Source: Ryuthela nishihirai (taxonomy: Eukaryota; Arthropoda; Arachnida; Araneae; Heptathelidae). From it: a DNA stretch of 64,000 nucleotides. The stretch is from positions 28,793,801 to 28,857,800 of the forward strand of contig JAWZYU010000019.1 in the NCBI GenBank assembly GCA_038380435.1, in the 5' to 3' direction. Below are positions 43,626-55,400 of this stretch, one piece after another. The position numbers were made by a program, and so were the translations under genes. Position 1 is the first letter of the stretch. The number at the start of each line of letters is the position of its first letter. The notes below the pieces were generated by a model, which had not been told where the DNA came from, searched no databases, and saw only the letters and a program-made list of their open reading frames with translations.

Positions 43626-45440
43626 TCCAAAAAATGTGAGACTCTTTGTCTTTGCAGATGATATTGTGATTTGGTACACTGGCAGAAGGATATCCAGAAT
43701 CCAGTCGCTGTTACAATCGGATTTTAACCAGACTGTTAAATATTTTGACTCATGGGGACTGGAAATATTCGAAGAAAAGACTGTAGTAATTCCCTTTTGT
43801 AGCCATCGACGATATCCAGATATTTCTATTAATTACAAAGAAAGTTCCCTGCAAGTTGTGAAAGAAGACTGTTATTTAGGAATCCTACTGGACTCTGAAC
43901 TCAAATGGAACTTCTATATTCGTCAATTGGGACCAGCAAGAATAGAGCATCGCCTCATCAGATGATATATCTTAACAGATCAATTTTAAGATCAAGATTG
44001 GAATATGGCTTTTTCTACTGGATAGTGCTAGACGTTCCCTTGTTAATTAGCTGGAAACTTCAAAATCAAGCTCTAAAAATATGCTTGGGCCAGTTATATC
44101 TTTGCCCATCTGTTTCTCTAAATGCTGAGGCTAATGTTCCACTTTTTTCCATCAGAAGATCTTATATGCTGTTTTCACACTTCTCAAGATTGCTCCTAAA
44201 ACAAGAATATCACCCAGTAACCGATAAGATCCTTTTTGGATCAGGAAAAACGATCAGTAATGTAGCTACTTCCATCTGCCGACATCCTCTCTTTGATCTG
44301 ATTTCAGCCGAACTTTCTGAAAAACCTTCTTGGATCTTTCAACAATTTGATTGCTTTGTTTCCATTCCAGGTTTCACATCTAAAAAGAACTTGAAAACTC
44401 AGTTCAAAAGATTGTTCCTCGGGAGCTCATAGAACATAAATATGAAAATCATATTAAGATTTTTTCTGACGGATCGTTTAACATGTTAACACAAAGAGGT
44501 GGAGCAGCTTTCTGGGTTTCAGAAATGTCTCACTTTGAAACTATCAGGCTGCAAGGTGCCTCAGATGTTATGATTGCTGAGTTGATCGCAAATGAAATGG
44601 CTCTAAAGTGGAGTTTTAAACAGTCAAAGTCTAATTTTGTTGTACTTACAGATAGTAGATCATGTTTGTTATTTCTTCGGAAAGACCCATGTCAATCCAA
44701 GAATAATGGATTTTTCAAAACCATCCTTGAGACCATTGATCAAATTATTAAAAAAAAGTATCCATAATTGTTTTGTAATGGATCCCTGGACATGTAGGTG
44801 TCCATGGAATTGAAATTGCTGATTTTCTACCAAAGTTGGCCCTTAACAATGATAAATACCTACAATTGCAAATTGATAAGCTATATGTTCTAAATTAAAT
44901 AAAGAAAAACTAAAGGAGAGCTTTCTACATAACTTCCAAGTCATCGCTGAAAAAAGATCAATCATCGACAATTAATAGAGAACGAGATCCTTCCATTAAA
45001 TGATCTGCACCTTTCAAGAAGAAATTTTGAGGGCATCATCAGACTCAGAAAAGGTGCATAACTCTTGAACGACTCACTTTTCACGATGAGAAAGATTCTT
45101 TTCCCCAATTGCCAGACGTGCAACGTAAAGGAAACGGCGATTCATGTTTTGCTGAACTCTACTGTTTACTCGATCCAGAGAAATAACTTATAACAAGATT
45201 AGAAAAAGAGAACATCTTTGAACCAAATCTGTACAGTTTACTTGGACAAGAGGATCTACAGTGAAACAATCCTAATCTTTTTCATAGGATTTAAGATTGT
45301 TTATCATGGTTATGTAACATAAACGTCATCAGTTTCTTGGCATTATCAAACCTTGAGGAGAGAGTCGAAAGACTCGAACATATCCAGAGGAAACATTTAT
45401 TTTTTTGACTGATGATGATGATGAAGAATACGTTTCATGT

Positions 45441-45608
45441 TAGTGAAAAACAAAATGTTTCACAAAAAATAAACATATCATGGGTCTGCGAGACCCAGTG
45501 CGACCATCCGTATTACAAAACAAAGGGAGACCGAGCAAGGGTTAAATTAGAACTTAGGTTAAAGGATTAAAGAAAATGTGCAAAAAATTGACCTTAAAGC
45601 TGAGGGGG
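45441..45608. other. Short unassigned gap
   Basis: No feature recognised between the LINE tail and the 73-bp array. Confidence 0.3.
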
Positions 45609-46690
45609 AAACCAAACGAGCCACTGCAGCCCACCTCTACAATAAGTTATAGATGTTGGGTTGTTTCACCTCTGAGCGGCACTTTTTTTGCACACAATTT
45701 TTCATGGGCAGGTCGCAAGGACTCCGAAGGCTCAGAGAAGGTTGGGGGGACGGGGACCCACTAGAACAGCTGTTGGGAGACAGATGGTAGCTTCCCATCA
45801 AGGTCTACCAGTGAATTCTTTAACGTGCACAGGGTATGGCTCTCCCGCACATGGGGCCACGGTTTAACGTCCCATCCACGACGGCCTTTTCAAGCCCATC
45901 GATGTCCGCTATTGACCGTGGGCAGATTGGGGGAGTTTTGCGGAGATACATCTCAACGCGAACTGCAGATTATGAGCCTGACGCACTATCGACTGAGCCA
46001 CACCCTCCCTAAGTTAGAGAGAACCAAAGGAAAAAACCATGTCGCGAGAGCCCAATCGAGTTAGTGGTTTTAGCTTTTAATGAGAAAGAGAGAAGAGCTG
46101 AGCTGAGATCAATCGTGCCCGCTACAGCCCACCTCTAGAGTAAATTAGAGAGAACCAAAGGAAAAACAAAAGCGTTTTCAGAACCCAATCAAGCCCGTTG
46201 CAGCTCACTTATACCATAAATTAGAGAGAATTAAAGGAAAATCATGTCGCTAGAGCTCAGTCGAGCCTGTTGCAGCCCACCTCTACAATAAATTAGAGAG
46301 AATCAAGAGAAAAAGCCCGTCGCTAAAGCCCAATCGAGCCTGCTGTAGCCCACCTCTACGATAAATTATAGAGAATCAAAGGGAAAAGCATGTCGCTAGA
46401 CCCCAACTATGGCTGATGCAACCCACCTCTAAAATAAATTAGAGAGAATCAAGAGGAACAGCATGTCGCTAGAGCCCAATCGAGCCCACTGCAGCCCTCC
46501 TCTGTAATAAATTAAAGAGAATCAAAGATAAAACAAAATCATGTCACCAGAGCCTAAATCAGCCAGCTTGCAGTCCAGGTCCGCAAAAAATTAGATAGAC
46601 TCAAATGAAAAACCAAACCATGTCGCCAGAGCCCAATCGCGCCCATCGCAGTCCACCTTTTGGAATTAACTATCGAGAATCAACCGAAAT
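45609..46690. repeat. 73-bp tandem array, about 9 units, split by SINE-B
   Basis: Typical unit includes GCAGCCCACCTCTACAATAA, ATTAGAGAGAATCAAAG and CATGTCGCTAGAGCCCAATC. One unit lies left of the SINE (45,609-45,654) and the rest right of it (46,010-46,690). Divergence increases towards 46,690. Confidence 0.88.
45655..46009 (-). mobile_element. SINE-B copy inside the 73-bp array
   Basis: Minus-strand copy from TTGGGTTGTTTCACCTCTGA to a head ending GACTGAGCCACACCC. The flanks TAAGTTATAGA (left) and TAAGTTAGAGA (right) look like a target duplication, although array periodicity contributes. The B box region is deleted. Confidence 0.88.
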
Positions 46691-47569
46691 GGAAAAACAT
46701 GTAAGCTTCAAAACCGTGTTGAAAAATAATTAATTTCCGTTTTGAAAGCATAGATAACTTTCATTTGAAGTAGCATAAAGGCAAATACCATACAAAAAAC
46801 AAATTTATTCTAGTATTGAAAATCTAAGATTTAATTTTATCTTATTCTGTTTTAAATATACCGTCTAATAGTAGAAAGTCCATCAAATATCTCTTAATCT
46901 GTCATTCTCCACGATTTTCTAAGAAAAATTGAATTATATTCTTAAGATAGTTACGAGTTGAGGCACTCTGAATGAAATTGTTAACATCACTGCAGAGCAG
47001 ATTAAGGATACAAACTAAGGACAAGAAAAGTAATTGACAATAAAACAACAAATTATTATGCAAAATGTGAAATGTTAGAATTACTAAACATGTATTAGTA
47101 ACGGTAATGATTTGATTACAAAAATAGCTGGAGGAAAATCAGTTTAGGCGTTTGTTAACAGAAGTTTTATGCTCAATTCATAGCATCAGATTAAAAAGAA
47201 ATAGATACATCATGAGGAAAACAATCAGCGAAATGTATTCTCCGTTTCAAAAGCTTCCTCTTATCTTTTTCCCTGCTCAAATTCGAGTCACCAGAGATTC
47301 TGTTGTAAACACTGAAGAGAGATGAAAGACGCCGTTTGACAGGAGACAAAGGATTCCTCCTTATTGTTTCGCAACAATCGCAGACAGGCGGTCGGTCAGT
47401 ACTATTGGGGATTCAGGGATCACATCCATCACTTGGGGCTTCAATCTCTTCTTGCCAGAGAACAAAATCCCTGGGAATATCTAGCGAGTAAAGGGTTTGA
47501 ATTCTGCTTCTTCTTTATGGAAGCAAACAAATGGGTCAATGTACAGTTTTTCCCAGAGAGCCAACGTGT
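46691..47569. other. Unassigned AT-rich sequence
   Basis: A 94-codon frame at 47,364-47,648 runs into a SINE-B head and has no recognised domain. Confidence 0.4.
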
Positions 47570-47650
47570 GCGTGCGCTGCGATCGGTAGCATGCCAGGCT
47601 CGTATAACCCCAGGTTCCCAGATTCAGGTCCCAAGTGTACTAGCCTGAAA
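47570..47650 (+). mobile_element. SINE-B head fragment
   Basis: GATCGGTAGCATGCCAGGCT (A-box part) and a decayed B box, CAGATTCAGGTCCC. The body is missing. Confidence 0.65.
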
Positions 47651-48242
47651 GTATTTATTTGCCTTATGCATTACCAAGGATATCTTAATAGCGAGGGCAT
47701 AGAGTCCATTTTTTCTTTGCTGATATTATTATGTACGTCATAAAAATATGGAGTTTCGTTGTTCATTATGCATTGCCCTACAAATTTTTAGAGAATTTCA
47801 ATGTTATGTCAATAACAAAATAATTTGACTTCGACGTTAAAAAAATACGTTTTTAAATGAAATATTAAGTGGTTGACTTCGAAGTTCTGTGAGTAAGTAA
47901 GATGTGCATTTAGTGGAAGATAATGACAGACGATAAATTAAAGTTCATAATCAAATCTATTTAAGCTTTGATTTTCATCATTTATTTTCGGTATTAAAAT
48001 ATTTATGGAAGCTAGAATATTTTACACTAGTCAGGTGTCAAAAAAATTTACTTCAGAAATTAGTTAAAACTTAAATAATAAAGTGTTGTTTAAAATCATG
48101 TAATAAAATAAATCTACATTTTAGAAGTTTGTGCGGTAATTATTATAATATTAGACAAACATTAGATATTGTTAAGTTCTTTGTTAAATATTGCAGCTTT
48201 CGTAACTCGACTCTTTCGAATATTTTGGAATATAAGAATATA
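47651..48242. other. Unassigned AT-rich sequence
   Basis: Nothing recognised. Confidence 0.4.
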
Positions 48243-48244
48243 TA

Positions 48245-48686
48245 CAGGGTGAATCTGAAAAAGTGGGCAAAACTTTACGGGGTGGTAGAACGCAGCTATA
48301 CGAGCAATATTCGTCATAGAATGTATGGTCGGAACGCAAGCGGTGAGAAGTTAAAAGGTAGTTTTCCACTGTCACATTTAAAGAATGAACACAAGAAGGA
48401 GAGGAGATACTTCAGAAAACATTTTATTAACAGGAATGTAATTGAGGTACATGCTCAAAGAAATTGCTCAAAAGAGCTGCCGCCAGCTGTAATGCAGGCT
48501 TCACACCTGCGGGTTAGGGACCGACGCACATTTGCGAAGACACCAGGCATCCTTTTATACCATTTCCAACGCCACCTAGCGGCTCGCCGTTTTGCGTTCC
48601 GCCCATACTTTCTATGACGAATATTGCTCGTATAGCTGCGTTCTACCACCCCGTAAAGTTTTGCCCACTTTTTCAGATTCACCCTG
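48245..48686 (-). mobile_element. Long-TIR mariner-like element 2, internally deleted
   Basis: TA flanks at 48,243-48,244 and 48,687-48,688. Inverted ends of about 98 bp with only a few mismatches start CAGGGTGAATCTGAAAAAGT and contain GCTATACGAGCAATATTCGT. The interior keeps only the end of a minus-strand transposase (MPGVFANVRRSLTRRCEAC, ending GGSSFEQFL). The near-identical arms suggest a fairly recent non-autonomous copy. Confidence 0.9.
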
Positions 48687-48694
48687 TATATATA

Positions 48695-48878
48695 TAAATA
48701 CGAGAGCCAAACCATATGCACGTTAAATGCCCTGGAAGGTAGGCTCTTAATATAATAATTGATTAGTGGATTACTTTGCCCCAATCTACTCTAAGCTCTT
48801 GGGGCCTTGTGATTTGGTCATTTAGATCATTGTGTGCAAAATGGGTCACTGAAATGGTAAAACAACCCAACCAGAAAT
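48695..48878 (+). mobile_element. SINE-B 3' part
   Basis: CCAAACCATATGCACGTTAA, then GGTCATTTAGATCATTGTGT, and a final AAAACAACCCAACC. It lies just right of the mariner-like element. Confidence 0.82.
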
Positions 48879-48964
48879 CAATCTGTGACAGGCCTCCGAA
48901 TATTTTTCTCTTCTAAATTTGATTTGAAAGAGCAAAAAAATCCTGGATGACTCTGGAACCATCA

Positions 48965-49134
48965 CCCCTGAGTGGCATGCAACACATTTACAACTTATGT
49001 GGTATGCAACACATTTACAACTTAATATGTGACACCAATATATTTACAATTTAATATGTGGCATGCAACATATTTGAAATTTAATATATGGCACGCAACT
49101 TATTTACAACTTAATATTATCCATAATAGCTAAA
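48965..49134. repeat. 30-bp minisatellite, first block
   Basis: About five units of ACATTTACAACTTAATATGT followed by GGCATGCAAC. Interrupted at 49,135 by a LINE. Confidence 0.88.
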
Positions 49135-51320
49135 TAGTAGATTAAGCTATGTAAATTTTTTTGAACATACCCATGTAAGGAGGACCATAAGAAGCGATTT
49201 TTAGAACATAGGAATAACTTATGGTCTAAAATTAAGGAGACCAAAAACAAATATTATATGGAATAATTTTTATAATGTAATGGGATAAAAAAAGGAAGTT
49301 TCTTAATAAATTAATCGGAAAAAATTCAAAAGATGAAATTCTATCAGATAAAATGAATAATATTGAGGACTGTAACACTGACGAAATTAGAGATGCAGCA
49401 AATGAATTTAACACTTATTTTGTCTATTTACCTAGCATAATATTTAATGATAAACCTATTGAATATGAATATTGTAAAAATTATTTTAAAACAGATAGGC
49501 CTTTCTTTTTCACTCCTGTAACCGTACAAGAATTAGATAAGGACATTACAAATCTAATGGAAGGCAAAAGCCCAGGAATCGATGAAATTTCAGTAACTAC
49601 AGTAAAACAGTGTAAAAGTTTCATTATTCATCCCTTAGTTTATATCTTTAACCTTTCTTTTCAAACTGAGATTTTTCCAGACGATCTCAAAACCTCTATT
49701 GCACTTCTGATTTACAAGAAGGAAATATGAACTGCCTTTCAAATTACAGACCAATCTCGCTTTTGCCTGTTTTTTTCAAAATATTTGAAAATCTAGTAAA
49801 ATTCAGAGTATTAAGTTAATTGAATAAAATAAATTTCTTTTTTTAAATCATTTTGATCATGCGTTATTTCCATTTACTAATTTTATTTATAAGTCAGTTG
49901 ACCAAGGAAATTTAACTCTATCAGTTTTTTTTTTAAATCTTAAAAGCTTTTGACACCGTAACTCATTCATTGCTTTTGAAAACATTGGAGCATTTGTGTA
50001 TGAGAGGGATCGCTCTAGAATGGTTTATCAATTACGTAACAAATATAATTCAATTAAATTAAAAAAGTGCCTGAGAAATCCGAAACAAACTAAATCTGGC
50101 ATTCCGCAGGGCTCTCTTATTTGGTCCCTTATTGCTTAATATTTATATTAATGACCTCTGTGAAATGAACATTAATTGTAATATTACTACCTTTTCAGAT
50201 GACACTGCATTAACTTTTAGTAACCAAAGTATTACAGATTTAATGTCCAATGTCAGTAATGGTCTTGAGAAAGTTAATATGTGGTTTGAAAATAATAAAC
50301 TCTCAATTAATAAGAATAAAATTAAATTTGTTTCCTACAAGTTGAAAAATAATCAAAATGCTCTAAATGTTTTTGCCATTAAGCTGCATTCACCTCAATA
50401 CTATAAACATATTGGTTGCAGTTGTGATGATATAGAACAGGTTGAGAGCATTAAATATTTAGGCATTTTCATAGATAATAATCTAAAATGTAAAAAACAT
50501 ATTGACTACATCACAAGTAAATCACGTTACAAACTTCTTAAATTACACCACTTGAAATACAAAGTTAATCTTTATACAAAGTTTAATGAATACAAAGTTT
50601 AATGAAATACAATGAATACAAAGTTTAATGAAATACAATGTTGCGAACATTGTATTTCTTGTGGATACAGGCGGCATTTCAATACCGTGTAATTTGTTGC
50701 GGTAGAACATGTCTCGGTTTTGAATTTAAACCTCTGGTGTCCCTGCAAAACAAAATTAATTGCAAAAAATAACACTGATATTTTAAGCAATTTCAGTCGT
50801 TACTCTATGCTAAATATGCTACCAATTACGTATATTTGCTTTTAAAGTGATGGTATTTTTTAAGCAAGAATTGTTTTAATTTTCACATTCAGCTGGATTT
50901 ATACAACTTCAGAGAGAAAGATTAATAATATTCAGTTTCTTTGTCCAAAAAAGAAATTGCTCATAAGAATTATTTATATACCGCTATACCGCACCTGAAA
51001 TCTTCAATGAGTTGCCTCTTGAAATTAGAAGTGAAAAACATTTTAATATGTTCAAGCAGAACTTAAAAAGCTTTCTCTCTTCTTTGGAAGATGTTGCACC
51101 TATGTTAAATAAGCAAATGTAAAGTAAAAATGTATGGTACATTTATCGGAAAAATGACAATTATTGTTTGTGATCTTTGTAGTGAATAATTCGTTATTGA
51201 GTTTTGTATTAATTTCCTTTAGCGACCTATACAAACCATGTGGTTTTGGGTTCACTCATATTTTTCTTAGTAAATTGTATGATTGATTATTCTAATAAAA
51301 TTGATTGATTGATTGAGTTG
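49135..51320 (+). pseudogene. CR1-like LINE inserted in the 30-bp array
   Basis: 5'-truncated ORF2. Linker: KRFLEHRNNLWSKIKETKNK (49,190). RT: LMEGKSPGIDEISVTTVKQC (49,555), an interrupted NYRPISLLPVF (49,742), NIYINDLCEMNINCNITTF and the catalytic box FSDDTALTFS in place of YADD (about 50,195). Next comes CDDIEQVESIKYLGIFIDNN (50,425). The 3' tail is a run of ATTG/GATT repeats near 51,290-51,325. A local fold-back duplication disrupts the frame at 50,575-50,665. Same clade as the LINE at 21,338-24,480, inactive. Confidence 0.87.
50575..50665. repeat. Local duplication and fold-back in the LINE
   Basis: AATGAATACAAAGTTTAATG is repeated, followed by ACAATGTTGCGAACATTGT, a palindrome that turns back into inverse sequence (GTATTTC against GAAATAC). 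Consistent with template switching. Confidence 0.7.
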
Positions 51321-51576
51321 TTGATTGACCAACACATTTACAATTTAATATGTAACATGCAATATATTTACAACTTAATATGTGACACACAACATATTTA
51401 CAATTTAATATATGGCATCAACACATTTACAATTTAATATGTGGCATGCAACACATTTGCAATTTAATATGTGGCACCAATACATTTACAACTTAACATG
51501 TGGCATGCAACATATTTACAATTAATATGTGGCACGCATCACATTAACAATTGAATATGTGGCACGCAACGCATTT

Positions 51577-51742
51577 TTTTAAAGGAAGGAGGTACTTCCC
51601 CACACAAAGGACTAAGAAAATCTATAAGCTACAATAGGCTTGTCCTGATTTCTCCGTACAACATACAAACACATACACAAAGACATATCTCACTGGTCGT
51701 AGGAGTCAGGTATGCTAACCACTAGACCAGGCAGCTCTATAA
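51577..51742 (-). mobile_element. SINE-C copy 1
   Basis: On the minus strand the head reads GCTGCCTGGTCTAGTGGTTA, a tRNA A box (TGGTCTAGTGG), followed by GCATACCTGACTCC; no clear B box remains. The body contains AATCAGGACAAGCCTATTGT, and the A-run tail is at 51,577. Inserted in the minisatellite after a CATTT phase point. Confidence 0.75.
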
Positions 51743-52132
51743 ATTTACAACTTAATATGTGGCACACAACATATTTATAACTTATTATGCAACACGCAAC
51801 AGATTTGCAACTTGATATGTCATACGCAATACATTTACAAACTTAATATGCGGCACGTAACACATCTACAACTTAATATGTGATATGCAACACATTTACA
51901 ACTTAATATGTGATATGCAACACATTTACAACTTAATATGTGGCATGCAACATATTTACAACTAAATATGTGACACGCAACATATTTATGATTTAATATA
52001 TGGTACCAACACATTTGTAACTAATATGTGGCATGCAACATATTTACAACTTAATATGTGGCATGCTGCACATTTGCAACTTAATATGGGACACGCAATA
52101 TATTTGCAATTTAATATATGGCGGGCAACACA

Positions 52133-52303
52133 TTTTTTTTAAAAGGAAGGAGGTTCTTCCCCCAAAGAAAGGATGGAGATAACCTAGAAGTTAGAATAGG
52201 CTTGTCCTGGTTTCTCCACACAACTTAAAAACACTTACACAAAGACATGTCCCATAGATCGTAGCAGTCATTTACCCTAACCACTGGACATGGTAGGTGT
52301 ATG
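52133..52303 (-). mobile_element. SINE-C copy 2
   Basis: Same layout as copy 1 with roughly 20% differences (GGCTTGTCCTGGTTTCTCC, CTTACACAAAGACATGTCCC in plus orientation). It occupies the same phase of the 30-bp unit as copy 1, about 556 bp away. Confidence 0.75.
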
Positions 52304-52420
52304 GATTTACCATTTAAGAGGTGGCACGCAACACATTTACTATTTAATATGTGGCACGCAACATATTTACAACTTAATGTGTGGCACGCAACATATTTAC
52401 AACTTAATGTGTGGCACGTT

Positions 52421-55400
52421 GCATAAAATTGTTTGCCACCCCAGATCTATACCTTTATCTGTACACGTTAGCAAATTATCTCTTTTCAATGTTTTCAATC
52501 TCTCTTTCAGTTTTCAATTTCTTTTTCCTCAAACCCGCATGGTGCACGGCATGAAAGAAGACATTCCTATCCATTGTGGGGACATAAATGCCTCACTTTA
52601 CATCAAGTTTAAAAAAAATGAATAAAGAGCAAAATGAATTCATATAGTTGAAATATTGTAATAAAAAGCTGATTGAAATTACAAAAAATGAAATATGAAT
52701 TAGCTTAAACAAAACTCTAACTCTAAGAATTAAAATCCCATTTGTGGCAATAATTTGAGTTCTACAGTTGGAAATAAATAATAAATCTGAAAAAAATTAT
52801 TAATGAACTCATAGCAATTCGCTTTTTATAAAACTTATGTCCGCTGGAAATGAAAACATCGAAATTTTCCCCCCTCATTGTTTTTCATAGTCGTTCCATT
52901 AATTTACATCTCTTTTCAAACCACAAAAAACATCTGAAAACTGATTCCAAAAAACATCAAAACTACATTTCCTTATCCTTTTAGAATTTAAAATCATTAT
53001 AAAAAACCGTATAAAAACATTTAAAAATGTTTATACAGTTTTTAAATGAAATATAATTGCTCCTATTAAAAGACGCGACATTAAAACAAACACATCTCCA
53101 GAGAGTTCAACTTCGTTTTTCCGTCACTAACCCAAAAATAATACAACAACAGGTAAGAAAAACCATACAGAAAACAAACTTATTTTGAAGATATAAATCA
53201 TCTTCCTCTTGGGCATCTCGTTCTCTCGAGTTGGGGGAAAGTGCACCAGACTAGCATCACGCAAAGTCCCTCGTGCTTTTCTCGAGTGGGGGTATAAAAC
53301 GCGCCGATTCCCTTTTTTTCCTCCTTCGAGATTCATCCCTCGGAGAATGAATTTTCCAGAAAAATGCAGCGATAGACAAAACAAAAATATACTCATTTAT
53401 AGTCCGAAGGAAACAAGGACCGATGCTTAGTTCTGGTCCGTAGAAATATGCCATCTTTGCTGTTACGTTCCGTTTTAAATCGATTTCTCGAGACGATGCT
53501 GGTGGTGATGTGCTGCTGCTGGTGCTTCATTCCTCACGAATCTCATTCATCACCAGAGCATTTCAATCAGCAGCACTCTTTTCACGCAATATTTTAGTCT
53601 GTTTGTGAGGATTTGACGACTTTAGATTTCTCCTGGGAGAGTCGCGTCCATCTACGAACAGAGGAGGAGCACACGAGTGCGATTTCCCCTGATGCATTTG
53701 TACACGACGATGCACGACCTTAATGATAATTTAACGTCCGTTTTAGTGTATTGAATAGACTCATGGACGATTGTATTGCCTTGTTTGACTAACGAAATAA
53801 ATAAGCAACGGCGTTTTCGTTTCCGAAAGGTCGGAATTTTTGATTCAATCGCGATAATTATTTTTCGTTTCCGCGTTTTTTTTTTGTTTCCTGTAAAATT
53901 TTCACGAATTTTTATTATTTTATTTTTCGTTGTAATTCCTTATCCTAGCGCGGATGTTTTTATCTTTTGGATAATGCTAATCAGGCTCAGGCCCAAGTCT
54001 AGGAAAAATAAATAAATGGATGAGCCAACTAACGCAATTGAGCCTGAAAATATTTTAAAAAAAAGTGGGAGGGGGAGGTACTGAATTTACATTGAAGTGT
54101 AACATTTTTCCCCTTCGTTTTAGAGTTTTTTTAAAATTTAATAAAAAATTCACGAAATATTCACAAGTTTAATCATTTTGGATCTCATTACCTTTAAACC
54201 TACTTTACCCTTACTAGCATTCCGTTTCCCTTACTAGCCATTCTCAAACGGTTTATTATGTTGAATTGGCTGAGAGACGATTGTATTGGTTTGTTTGCCT
54301 AACGAAATAAATAAGCAACTAGGGTCGAAAACGGCTGGGCGGGAAAGGAGACCACGGCCCCCTTTCCCTCTCTTATGACCTCCTTGCCTCCCTCCCCACT
54401 AGGTCCCGCCCTCATCAGGCTGTGTCGTTGACGTAATAATATCGAGCGAAGTACTGTCATAGCACTCAAAAGATGTGGTAGTATTTCCCAGTGCCTGGCC
54501 GAAACGCTCCGGTGGAATACTGGGTCGTGTACTATCAACATCTCCTCTAACAACAGAAAGCCAGAGGGCAATATTTATGACGTCAGCTTAAATAGTTCGA
54601 AGACGACGAGAAAGACAGGCCATGACACTGGAATATCACGTGATCAACTTAGTCTGAGGTTACAGTCCGACTGTCGCAGAAACGAAGTGCTTATTCTTCA
54701 GTCGCTTGCTTCGGTCATCGTGTAGATAAATGTTTTTGTCTTCAAACTACCTTTGGATTACCCCAAAGAAGCGAGCATTTTTCCTTATTATTATTTTATT
54801 TGTAGCATGAAATATTTTCTGTAGTTAGTGGTTTGATAAAAGTAATTATTTAGTGCTTGAAAAGTGTTTTGAGTGCATTGCTCTCTTAGGCGTACTTTCA
54901 ACGTGTTGAATGATGGCGTGACCTAAAACAAAATGGCTGCCCTTATATAACATCGCTAGTTTTGAAGTTGAGAGCATGAATTATTTGATATTTTATCTAC
55001 TCATATTTAATACTTTTGCAAATTGCTATAAATGTGTGGATGATCAGGTTAAATACATTTTTCATTTCATAAGGGGCAAACCAGATATTTGTCGTAGCGT
55101 ACAAAAATTGTCGCGTCCATGTTTGATATTCTTTGCACAAACAATTCTCTTGGCAAACTTTTTTGTTTTTGAATTAATAAGTTTTATATGTTGAAGGGAA
55201 AAGTAATTTAAACATAATTATGCTGTCAGCACTTGTTTGAACTGCAAAATTTGTACTTGTATTCTAATTCATAATACATATATTTCATATATCTAGATAG
55301 AGTAACTGTGTATCCATAGGAACAGGTTTTATCAGTCTTTAGAGTATATCATGTCGATCAATTTTTGAAATTGAAAATGTCAATGAAAGGATGATTATTT

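Larger units (their letters stand above)
41538..45440 (+). pseudogene. I-type LINE: ORF2 (EN, RT, RNase H), broken
   Basis: Endonuclease: ILQWNCRSFNNKVPLLRTL and IDIISLQEIYTK from about 41,565, later LIDLTLVDSRLSTVLS and TSDHFLIMIE (42,075-42,175). RT: SISPGLDGITYKMLKNL (42,820), FRPIALSSCLGKLLENM (43,048), and the catalytic FADD in LFVFADDIVIWYTG (about 43,645). RNase H: IKIFSDGSF (44,455), MIAELIANEMALKW (44,570), VVLTDSRSCLLFLRK (44,640), with the later H-GN-AD block decayed. A C-terminal CNVKETAIHVLL (about 45,115) and a GAT-repeat tail (about 45,405) end it. RNase H plus zinc-knuckle ORF1 point to the I/R1 group. A MITE-1 fragment and a template-switch hairpin interrupt the RT; there are many stops. 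Confidence 0.87.
51321..52420. repeat. 30-bp minisatellite, continuation
   Basis: Same unit as 48,965-49,134. Blocks at 51,330-51,576, 51,743-52,132 and 52,304-52,420 are separated by two SINE-C copies. About 25 units remain in total. Confidence 0.9.

Noticed and set aside
43546..43965. Start codon of the FADD-containing frame at 43,546
   Set aside because: The start lies inside MITE-1 copy 5; the RT frame only begins after it.
48965..52420. CRISPR-like array of 30-bp repeats
   Set aside because: Units are contiguous with no unique spacers; this is a minisatellite in a eukaryotic genome.
53127..53454. Overlapping frames in a GC-richer patch as an exon
   Set aside because: Three mutually overlapping frames on both strands, none with a domain.
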